NCBI GenBank assembly: GCA_003561495.1
Contig: PWWM01000089.1
Span: 1-11,635 of the forward strand
DNA length: 11,635 nucleotides
Direction of reading: 5' to 3'
Source: Gammaproteobacteria bacterium
GTDB lineage: Bacteria; Pseudomonadota; Gammaproteobacteria; Xanthomonadales; Wenzhouxiangellaceae
Position numbers and translations under genes: made by a program. Positions within the stretch are counted from its first letter, which is position 1. Every line of letters begins with the position of its first letter. Shown here piece after piece: positions 1 through 6,065 of the stretch. A model generated the notes under the pieces. The model did no database searches. It was given only the letters and a program-made list of their open reading frames with translations, and was not told the DNA's origin.

Positions 1-1
1 A

Positions 2-115
2 AGAAACGGTCCGCTCCTGACGGCGCGCGCGATCTGCCGCTACCGCCACGACCTGCACGCCAAGCGCCGAATGCTCAGCGCACGCATCATAACCGCACTC
101 CAGGACCTGTTCTGA
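2..115 (+). CDS. 3' end of an unidentified gene (partial)
   Basis: A frame open from the left edge (codons from position 2) runs 37 residues to a TGA at 113-115. The visible tail is basic, with the stretch RYRHDLHAKRRMLSARI, and ends in ALQDLF. Frame 3 stops almost at once. Frame 1 stays open slightly longer, but its translation is rich in Pro and Arg and looks non-coding. I do not recognise the family and infer no function. The call rests only on an uninterrupted frame with plausible amino-acid composition ending where the non-coding-looking stretch begins, so it could be wrong. Confidence 0.4.
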   Translation, partial: RNGPLLTARAICRYRHDLHAKRRMLSARIITALQDLF

Positions 116-279
116 TCCATCCCGGATAGCACGCAACTGACTCTGATTCGAGCCATGGCCATCATGGCCGCTTTCCCCCTGCCCTGGCCGATTCTTTCCA
201 TCTGATCCGAAACAGAAGCTGCCCCGGAAATAACTGGCGGGTTTTCACCCCCCATCGCGTCCCGCCCGATAAAGACCAG

Positions 280-297
280 GAACCCATGCAAGGGTTC
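280..297. repeat. Short inverted repeat upstream of the hydrolase gene
   Basis: The arms GAACCC (280-285) and GGGTTC (292-297) are perfect complements separated by six bases. They lie about 50 bases before the chosen start of the tandem hydrolase gene. The repeat could be an operator or a small leader hairpin. I could not place a convincing -35/-10 pair in 116-346. That stretch also holds another dyad, GGCCAT/ATGGCC at 157-169. Confidence 0.35.
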
Positions 298-333
298 GCA
301 AAGCAAATACCAGCATGTCAATCATCCAACAAT

Positions 334-337
334 GGAG
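334..337 (+). promoter_or_regulatory. Ribosome binding site that favours the 347 start
   Basis: GGAG at 334-337 is nine bases before the ATG at 347. It overlaps the alternative in-frame ATG at 332, which has no purine-rich sequence before it. This supports initiation at 347, which also gives a tidier signal peptide. Confidence 0.6.
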
Positions 338-346
338 TACCAAGTC

Positions 347-3028
347 ATGCAAATACGACTCAAAAATTTAATCCTGAATGCGCTGATCGGACTGATTGCC
401 CTGGCCGGCACGGCCAGCGCAGAGATCATATCGGTCACGGTGGACAGGAGTCAGCCGTTCGATGAGGCCAGTGGCTATCAGTACGTTGAAGCGACCATGA
501 ACGGTGAGGTCATTCGCGATGACGGGACACAAGGCAACTACTCGGTGCCGGTCGTCCTCATCTATCCGGAGGAGAATGGAAACGGCATCGGCGTGGTGGA
601 TTTCCCCAACACCGTAGCATTTCCATTGGGGCTTCCTGGCGCGGATGAGTGGTCGGTGCTGCAATTCACCCGGATCACCACCGAGAGCTTCCTTTTCGAG
701 ACCGGCTATACCTATATGTCAGTCCTGTGGGACAAGGTCGTGACCGATATCTTCGGTCCCACGCCCCCCGACGATGGTTCGGAGTTCAACCACCTCGCCT
801 ACGGCTTCATCGAGCGCAGCGACGATGCCTTCCATATCATGCGCGATGCGGCAGCCTTACTCCGGGACCCGAGTTCATTGACCGGAACCGACGGTCCGGC
901 GCCGGTCGACACGGTCCTGAGCTCAGGCTTCTCTCAGACGGGCATGCTGATCAATACATTCCTGGCCCTTGGCGAGAATGCAAATGGGGCCTTCGACGGC
1001 AACCTGATTGGAAAAATGGGGCTGACGTGCTTGGTGTTCCTCGATGAATGGCCATACTTCAAATTTGCCCCGTGTCCAGATCATCCAGCTGCAGATCAGT
1101 CGGTCTCCATCATGATTGCAGGCGAGACCGATGTCGTTGCCTTCGGCGCGGCCTTCGCGCGCACGGATGCCGAGAACTGGCGCAGCTACGAGCTGGCCGG
1201 CGTTTCCCACCTGCCCGTACCGATCTTCCCGGGCCTGCATCCGGACCAGAATACCGCCAATTCGCAGCAGGTCTTCCGCGCGGCGATCGAAAACCTCGCG
1301 CTATGGGCTGCCGATGGCATCCCGGCGCCGCCCTCGAAGCATCTCGAAGGGACGATCACCATGGACGGCGGTTTTGATCCTGATTTAGATGCAGACGGCA
1401 ACGCCCTTGGCGGGCTTCGCCTGCCCCACATGTCGCAAGTCATCGATGACAAAGTCGCAGGGGCGCCGCTCGGGACCTACACCGGCATGAACTTCGAGGA
1501 TCCGGTCGCGGATCCGATTGAAGACGGTCTCAAGTTCCTGACCATGATCGCAGGTCTATTCCTGCCATTCAGCGAGGCTGAACTTGAAGAACGCTATCCG
1601 ACCCCCGGCGCCTATGTTTCGCGAGTCGCCAGGGCCGCAGAGCACCTGATGGAAAACGGCTACATTCTTCCGCAGGACAAGGACGCATACGTGCAAGCGG
1701 CCAGCGCCGAGGTCATGTCCATTACTGTGGACAGAAGTCACCCGTTCGATGAGGTCAATGGCTATCAGTACGTCGAAGGGACCATGGACGGTGTCATCTG
1801 GCGCGATGATGAATCGCAGGGCGAGTACTCGGTGCCGGTCGTCCTCATCTATCCGGAAGAGGATGGAAACGGCATTGGTGTGGTCGATCTGCCCAACTCC
1901 GCACCCATACACATGATGCCCGGTGCGGGTGAGGAGTGGATTCTGCAACACACCCGGACGACCACCGAAAACTACCTGTTCGAGACGGGCTACACCTACA
2001 TCTCCATCCAGTGGGACAAGGCCGTGACCGAAACCTTTGGTCCCACGCCACCCGACGATGGCTCCGATTTCAATCACCTGGCCTACGGCACCATAGAGCA
2101 AGGCGATGATGCCTTCCATATCATGCGCGATGCGGCTGCCTTCCTCCGCGATCCAGGCGGGTTCGAGGGTGACAGTGGCCCGGCGCCGGTCGATACGGTC
2201 CTGAGCTTTGGATATTCCCAGACGGCCCAACTGATCAATACATTCCTGGCCGGTGGCGAGAATGCGAACGGGGCGTTCGACGGCAACCTTATCGGAAAGA
2301 TGGGGCTGCTGTGCCTGACGTTCCACAACGAACCGCCGCTCTTCAGCGAGATGGCCCCCTGCCCGGACCATCCGGCTTCTGATCCGTCGGTCTCCATCAT
2401 GATCCCGGCAGAGACCGATGTCATCGCACTCGCCGGCGCTTTCGCTCGCTTGGATGCCAGGAACTGGCGCACTTACGAGCTGGCCGGTGTTTCGCATCTT
2501 CCGGCGCCGATGTTCCCGGGCTTTCATCCGAACCAGAACCACGCCAATTCGCAGCAGGTCTTCCGTGCAGCCATGAAGAACCTGGGAATGTGGGCTGCCG
2601 AAGGCATCCCGGCTCCGCCCTCCAGGTATCTTGACGGGACGATCGCCGAAGACGGTAGTTTTATTCCCGAAGTGGATGAAGACGGCAACGCGCTCGGTGG
2701 GCTTCGCCTGCCCCATATGGAGCAATTCATTGATGGCAACCTGGCAGGGGCTCCGCTTGGAACCTATATCGGCATCAATCCGGTCGAGGATCTTTTCGTC
2801 ATGATCGCGGGACTCTTCTTGCCATTCAGTGAGGCGGAACTTGCAGAACGCTACCCGCACCGCGGCATCTACATTTCACGAGTGGCCCGAGCCGCAGAGT
2901 ACCTGGAGTCCAACGGCTATATTCTTCCGCACGACAAGGATGACTACGTTCAGGCGGCTGTACAGAAAAATTTCCAGCCGCAGCCCAGCCACGGTCAACA
3001 GAACCGCCATGGCGCCAACGCGCCCTGA
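347..3028 (+). CDS. Secreted tandem double alpha/beta-hydrolase-domain protein
   Basis: Predicted 893-residue exported protein. Residues 1-25 form a signal peptide (basic start, hydrophobic core, TASA before the cut). Two copies of one domain follow, about 26-452 and 455-871, roughly 70% identical by eye, then a Gln/His/Asn-rich tail. Each copy has a nucleophile-elbow motif (GFSQTG, Ser196; GYSQTA, Ser624), an ETDV acid motif (about 260-263 and 689-692) and an AGVSHLP motif (His288, His717). This order matches the alpha/beta-hydrolase families that I recall as Pfam Abhydrolase_10, so esterase-like activity outside the cytoplasm is likely; the substrate is unknown. Two Cys per copy (in GLTC/GLLC and APCPDHP) could form a disulfide. 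Copy 2 lacks about ten residues near its end. Fusion of two full copies is unusual. The start at 347 is preferred over 332 because of the GGAG spacing. Confidence 0.85.
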   Translation: MQIRLKNLILNALIGLIALAGTASAEIISVTVDRSQPFDEASGYQYVEATMNGEVIRDDGTQGNYSVPVVLIYPEENGNGIGVVDFPNTVAFPLGLPGADEWSVLQFTRITTESFLFETGYTYMSVLWDKVVTDIFGPTPPDDGSEFNHLAYGFIERSDDAFHIMRDAAALLRDPSSLTGTDGPAPVDTVLSSGFSQTGMLINTFLALGENANGAFDGNLIGKMGLTCLVFLDEWPYFKFAPCPDHPAADQSVSIMIAGETDVVAFGAAFARTDAENWRSYELAGVSHLPVPIFPGLHPDQNTANSQQVFRAAIENLALWAADGIPAPPSKHLEGTITMDGGFDPDLDADGNALGGLRLPHMSQVIDDKVAGAPLGTYTGMNFEDPVADPIEDGLKFLTMIAGLFLPFSEAELEERYPTPGAYVSRVARAAEHLMENGYILPQDKDAYVQAASAEVMSITVDRSHPFDEVNGYQYVEGTMDGVIWRDDESQGEYSVPVVLIYPEEDGNGIGVVDLPNSAPIHMMPGAGEEWILQHTRTTTENYLFETGYTYISIQWDKAVTETFGPTPPDDGSDFNHLAYGTIEQGDDAFHIMRDAAAFLRDPGGFEGDSGPAPVDTVLSFGYSQTAQLINTFLAGGENANGAFDGNLIGKMGLLCLTFHNEPPLFSEMAPCPDHPASDPSVSIMIPAETDVIALAGAFARLDARNWRTYELAGVSHLPAPMFPGFHPNQNHANSQQVFRAAMKNLGMWAAEGIPAPPSRYLDGTIAEDGSFIPEVDEDGNALGGLRLPHMEQFIDGNLAGAPLGTYIGINPVEDLFVMIAGLFLPFSEAELAERYPHRGIYISRVARAAEYLESNGYILPHDKDDYVQAAVQKNFQPQPSHGQQNRHGANAP
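422..1702 (+). repeat. Hydrolase domain copy 1 (in-frame tandem duplication)
   Basis: First unit of the in-frame duplication, from the mature N-terminus (EIISVTVDRS) to YVQAA. DNA identity with copy 2 is patchy and locally very high: the bases encoding YSVPVVLIYP are identical at about 540-568 and 1827-1855. This points to a fairly recent duplication or to gene conversion. Confidence 0.85.
1709..2959 (+). repeat. Hydrolase domain copy 2 (in-frame tandem duplication)
   Basis: Second unit, from EVMSITVDRS to YVQAA. It is preceded by the residues ASA, as in the signal-peptide cleavage site before copy 1. The duplicated segment therefore probably carried the end of the signal peptide with it. 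It is about ten residues shorter than copy 1, lacking a segment just before the shared MIAGLFLPFSEAEL stretch. Confidence 0.85.
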
Positions 3029-3064
3029 AATGACATCGTCATCTCCGGTCTGCCCAATGCCGAT

Positions 3065-3106
3065 CAACTGCGACCACCCGGCAGGTCTGCCGGGTGGTCG
3101 CAGTTG
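3065..3106. terminator. Perfect 20-bp palindrome, possible terminator or REP-like hairpin
   Basis: Arms 3065-3084 and 3087-3106 are perfect reverse complements around a two-base spacer, giving a very stable GC-rich hairpin 37 bases after the hydrolase stop codon. No T-run follows on either strand, so it is not a textbook intrinsic terminator. It may still stop transcription, protect the mRNA 3' end, or be a palindromic intergenic repeat. The rest of the gap (3107-3264) shows only a weak hairpin around 3213-3230 and no promoter I would defend. Confidence 0.6.
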
Positions 3107-3264
3107 CCGCAAGATCCGAATGTTAGACTGGTTTGCACAATCACTGGATTGGATAGCGCCATACCCAGTGAAGTGAAAGTCCTTTTCCAGATTGCGAGCG
3201 GTGGCGACCAGTCGGCCCGGAATCGGGTCGTAGCTCAAAGACGGCTTGCTGGAAGGCTGGCGAC

Positions 3265-5706
3265 ATGAGTGACAGAGACGACCCGCTAGGCCCCGACAGT
3301 GCCCTGGAAGGGCCCTTGTTCCAGCGCTTTCTCAAGCGCCTGAGTGAAGTGCGCGAGCCCTGCCCCGGCGAACGCATTGGCGCGTGGCGGATTGTTCGCG
3401 AACTCGGGCGTGGCGGAACCGGCGTGGTCTTTCTGGCCGAGCGAGCCGATGGCGCCTACAGCCAGGAAGTGGCCCTGAAATGGGTGCGCGGCGACAAGCC
3501 TTCCCTGGGGGCACGCCAGGCCCTGGAACGTGAGCGCGAACTGCTGGCCGGCCTGGACCATCCCAACATTGCCCGCCTGATCGATGGCGGCCGGACCGAT
3601 GACGGCATGCTGTGGTTCGCCATGGATTACGTCGATGGTGAGCAGATAGATTGCCACTGCCGGGGCTTGCCGGTCACACAGCGGGTTGAACGTATCCGGG
3701 ACCTGTGTCAGGCGGTTCACTTTGCCCACGGCCGGGGTCTGATCCACGGCGATATCAAACCATCCAACGTTTTGGTCGATGGGCGTGGACAAACCCGGCT
3801 TCTGGATTTCGGGGTTTCTCGCCTGAAAGGCTCAGGCGACAAGGGTTACGGTCTGACCCCGGGCTATGCCAGTCCCGAACAGCGCGACGGCCAGCCCCCT
3901 ACCACGGCCTCGGATATCTGGCAGCTCGGGCGTCTGCTAGAAACGGTACTCGAAGAAAATGGGGCGGATCGGGACCTTCAGGCGGTGGTCGAGCTGGCTA
4001 CTAACGAGTCGCCGGAGGCTCGCTACTCGGCAGCGTCGGAACTGGAAGCGGACCTGAGCGCATGGCTGAAAACTCGCCCCGTAGCCGCCCGCGGCGGCGG
4101 TTTCGGCTATCGATTCGGCCGACTGGTACAACGCAACAAATTTGCGGCGGTGCTGGCCACAGTGGCAGTCCTCGTTCTTGTCGGATCCAGTATCTGGTTT
4201 ACCTGGCAGTTGGCCGAAGAGCGCGATGTGGCCCAGGCGGCATTGAAGGAAACCGAAGCCGCGCTGGCCCGGGCCGAGGACCTGCGGGAATTCCTGGTCG
4301 ATCTGTTTCGTGCCGCCGAGCCCGACCGCCCGCGCGATCAACTGCCGAGCACCGAGGAACTGCTCGCCTTGGGCGCCCGAAGGGCAATGGATGAAGACGC
4401 CGCTCCCCCCGGGGAACGGCTGGGCATGCTGCTGGTCCTGGGCGAAGTCTATCTGGCCCTGCACCAGAACGAGGAAGCCGAACGGCTGCTTGGCGCGGCG
4501 GTGGCGCTCGGTCGGGCGCACGCTGAACAGCAACCTCTGGACCTGGCCCGCGCGCTGGTTCTGAAAAGCCGGCTCGCCCTGATCCGCGTCAAACCGGACC
4601 AGGCCCGGGAATGGCTGCTGGAGGCCGAAAGACTGGCCGGCAGCCCGGAGTCAAACTGGAACACCTACGCCAGCATTCGCAAATACAGGGCTCGAGTCAC
4701 AAACTTGCGTGGCGACCTTCGGCGCTCGCTGGAGTTGATTGAACCGATCTACCTCGAAATCCGTCAGGGCCGACAAACCCAGCCCCGGATCCAATACTGG
4801 GTATTGATGCAGGTGGCCTGGCTTTACTCCGTTTTCGGCGATCCGGCCGGTGCGCTTGAAGCCCTTGAACAGGCGGCAGGCATGGTCCAACAACTGGAAG
4901 GCGAAGAGAGCCTGTCACATGCCAACGAACAACTGAGCCGGTCCGAGGTACAGCGACGCCTGGGCCGGTTTGATGCGGCCGAGGAAGCCATTCACAGCTC
5001 TCGGGCGCTGATTGAACGGATTGCCGAACATCCCAACCAGGCGTACGCAGCCTCGCATTTCGACCTGGGGCAACTGATGTTCTACACGGGCCGCTACGAG
5101 CAAGCACTTCACCAGATGACAAAAGGCATCGAGGAATGTACCGCAACCAGGGGATTTGCACCGGACGACCATCCGTGCGGCATCTACGATATCGGAAAGA
5201 TGAAGGCCTACATGCAGCGATGGGATAGCGCTGAACAGTACTTGCAGCAGTCTCGGGAACAGTTCGTCGAAATGGGTCCTCCTTTCAAGGCACGGCTGGC
5301 ACGGACTGAGGTCATGCTGGCCTTTGTCGCTTGTCACCAGGGTCGAATCGAGGAGGGTGCTCACTTACTGGCCAAAGTACCTACTCGATACGATGTGGAG
5401 ACGCTTGGCACTCCCGCCAACCAGGCCCATTTCCTCACAGCACGTGCGGCTTGCCACTACCACGCGGGCGACCATGAGCAGGCCCTTGATGCAGTCAAGA
5501 GCGCTCTGGAATCCTCGACCCAGCCCGGCTATGCGATGCTGCATGCGGAACGCTTTATCCTGCGGGCCCGAATTCTGGCCGCACTTGGCCACAATCGCCA
5601 TGCGGACGAATCCCTTGAGCAGGCACAGCAACAGCTCGAAGCAGTCGGGCTAGCCGATCATCCCGTCATGAAACGGATTCACCAGACCCGTCAGGATTTG
5701 CTCTGA
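3265..5706 (+). CDS. Membrane Ser/Thr protein kinase with C-terminal TPR region
   Basis: 813 residues. The kinase domain spans about 40-270: glycine loop GRGGTGVV (48-55), ATP-binding Lys72 in VALKW, catalytic loop HGDIKPSN (161-168, Asp163), DFG (181-183), SPE (204-206), and a conserved Asp217 in SDIWQLG. The catalytic loop has HGD instead of HRD, so this is a non-RD kinase. One membrane helix lies at about 293-316, preceded by RNK, which suggests a cytoplasmic kinase and a periplasmic C-terminus. A helical, coiled-coil-like linker (about 317-345) leads into degenerate TPR-type helical pairs to the end, for example around FYTGRYEQALHQMTKG. Likely role: phosphorylating cytoplasmic targets in response to a periplasmic or envelope cue bound by the TPR part. 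Related kinases often sit beside an ECF sigma factor; none is seen here. GGAAGG at 3251-3256, eight bases before the ATG, supports the start. No clear terminator follows. Confidence 0.92.
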   Translation: MSDRDDPLGPDSALEGPLFQRFLKRLSEVREPCPGERIGAWRIVRELGRGGTGVVFLAERADGAYSQEVALKWVRGDKPSLGARQALERERELLAGLDHPNIARLIDGGRTDDGMLWFAMDYVDGEQIDCHCRGLPVTQRVERIRDLCQAVHFAHGRGLIHGDIKPSNVLVDGRGQTRLLDFGVSRLKGSGDKGYGLTPGYASPEQRDGQPPTTASDIWQLGRLLETVLEENGADRDLQAVVELATNESPEARYSAASELEADLSAWLKTRPVAARGGGFGYRFGRLVQRNKFAAVLATVAVLVLVGSSIWFTWQLAEERDVAQAALKETEAALARAEDLREFLVDLFRAAEPDRPRDQLPSTEELLALGARRAMDEDAAPPGERLGMLLVLGEVYLALHQNEEAERLLGAAVALGRAHAEQQPLDLARALVLKSRLALIRVKPDQAREWLLEAERLAGSPESNWNTYASIRKYRARVTNLRGDLRRSLELIEPIYLEIRQGRQTQPRIQYWVLMQVAWLYSVFGDPAGALEALEQAAGMVQQLEGEESLSHANEQLSRSEVQRRLGRFDAAEEAIHSSRALIERIAEHPNQAYAASHFDLGQLMFYTGRYEQALHQMTKGIEECTATRGFAPDDHPCGIYDIGKMKAYMQRWDSAEQYLQQSREQFVEMGPPFKARLARTEVMLAFVACHQGRIEEGAHLLAKVPTRYDVETLGTPANQAHFLTARAACHYHAGDHEQALDAVKSALESSTQPGYAMLHAERFILRARILAALGHNRHADESLEQAQQQLEAVGLADHPVMKRIHQTRQDLL

Positions 5707-5775
5707 TGTTAGTTGGGAAATCTCCATCGCTGTACGTATCCGGGCAGCCTGACCCTCTCAATTCCGAGACTTCAC

Positions 5776-5789
5776 TCGCAAAATTGCGA
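5776..5789. promoter_or_regulatory. Dyad TCGCAA-AA-TTGCGA, operator candidate
   Basis: Perfect 6-bp inverted repeat with a two-base centre, in the gap between the kinase and the Ig-repeat gene. It is the first of three dyads that lie 125-190 bases upstream of the predicted sigma-54 start site. The binding protein is unknown. Confidence 0.4.
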
Positions 5790-5801
5790 CGATCCTGAAA
5801 G

Positions 5802-5817
5802 TGTGACCAGGTTCACG
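5802..5817. promoter_or_regulatory. CRP/Clp-like dyad TGTGA-N6-TCACG
   Basis: TGTGA (5802-5806), six bases, TCACG (5813-5817) matches the CRP-family consensus TGTGA-N6-TCACA at nine of ten fixed positions. It is about 150-165 bases upstream of the predicted start site, which is far for direct CRP activation. It fits as well with an upstream activator sequence for a sigma-54 enhancer-binding protein. The two readings cannot be separated from sequence alone. Confidence 0.5.
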
Positions 5818-5821
5818 TTCT

Positions 5822-5840
5822 GTGATTTTCGGGGCATCAC
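5822..5840. promoter_or_regulatory. Second GTGAT/ATCAC dyad
   Basis: GTGAT (5822-5826) and ATCAC (5836-5840) are inverted around nine bases. The core shares GTGA/TCAC with the dyad at 5802-5817, and the two centres are about 21 bp apart, or two helical turns. That spacing suits cooperative binding by one regulator on one face of the DNA. Confidence 0.4.
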
Positions 5841-5921
5841 TGGTCATCCCGTCAGACCGGTCGTCGCCAAATTGAGAATCAAGCCGTGAAAGCCATGGCC
5901 ATTCTGTATTTTTATTCTGTA

Positions 5922-5934
5922 TATCAACATCTTA
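5922..5934. promoter_or_regulatory. IHF-type site in an AT-rich stretch
   Basis: TATCAACATCTTA fits the IHF core consensus WATCAANNNNTTR at every fixed position. The AT-rich sequence just before it (5901-5922) contains a 9-bp direct repeat, ATTCTGTAT, at 5901-5909 and 5914-5922. IHF commonly bends DNA between activator sites and a sigma-54 promoter, which is the arrangement here. The core ends only seven bases before the -24 element, closer than usual. Confidence 0.5.
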
Positions 5935-5940
5935 TGCTTA

Positions 5941-5956
5941 TGGCATGAAACTTGTA
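5941..5956 (+). promoter_or_regulatory. Sigma-54 (-24/-12) promoter candidate
   Basis: TGGCATGAAACTTGTA matches the consensus TGGCACG-N4-TTGCW at ten of twelve fixed positions, with GG exactly ten bases from the -12 dinucleotide. That dinucleotide is GT instead of GC, the main weakness. The predicted start site is near 5967, leaving a leader of about 100 bases before the ATG at 6066. Support comes from upstream dyads, the IHF-type match and a sigma-54 activator gene in the same window. The overlapping TATATA at 5955-5960 could alternatively be a sigma-70 -10 box, but the matching -35 region is poor. Confidence 0.6.
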
Positions 5957-6013
5957 TATAACCGGTTGAGCCACTGAATTCAGGCTTTCTGGCCGGCAGT
6001 GGTGGGATTTGTG

Positions 6014-6042
6014 GGTCCCGGGATCCCCTTCCCAACGGGACC
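6014..6042 (+). promoter_or_regulatory. Leader hairpin upstream of the Ig-repeat gene
   Basis: GGTCCCG (6014-6020) pairs perfectly with CGGGACC (6036-6042) across a 15-base loop. It ends nine bases before the AAGGAG ribosome binding site (6052-6057). It could stabilise the 5' end of the message or limit ribosome access. No riboswitch class is recognised. Confidence 0.35.
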
Positions 6043-6065
6043 GTTTCATACAAGGAGTTGTTGTA

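Noticed and set aside
151..162. 12-base AGCCATGGCCAT shared with 5891-5902, both upstream of secreted-protein genes
   Set aside because: It contains the self-complementary core GCCATGGC and is short enough to recur by chance in GC-rich DNA. The two sites are at different distances from their genes and nothing else is shared.
332..346. Upstream start of the tandem hydrolase gene at 332
   Set aside because: There is no ribosome binding site before 332, and the GGAG that serves 347 overlaps it. The start at 347 gives a cleaner signal peptide.
1556..2860. 434-codon open frame on the minus strand inside the tandem hydrolase gene
   Set aside because: It lies wholly opposite a well-supported gene, starts and ends at the two copies' repeated sequence, and has no recognisable domain. 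It is an antisense shadow of GC-rich coding DNA.
2876..3238. Minus-strand frame across the 3029-3264 gap, translating as SYDPIPGRLVATARNLEKDF at its start
   Set aside because: It looks faintly protein-like, but it needs a TTG start without a ribosome binding site and runs through the 20-bp palindrome and into the hydrolase gene. I recognise no family.
6009..6065. Upstream in-frame start at 6009 for the Ig-repeat protein
   Set aside because: It would bury the signal peptide behind 19 polar residues and ignore the AAGGAG placed eight bases before the ATG at 6066.
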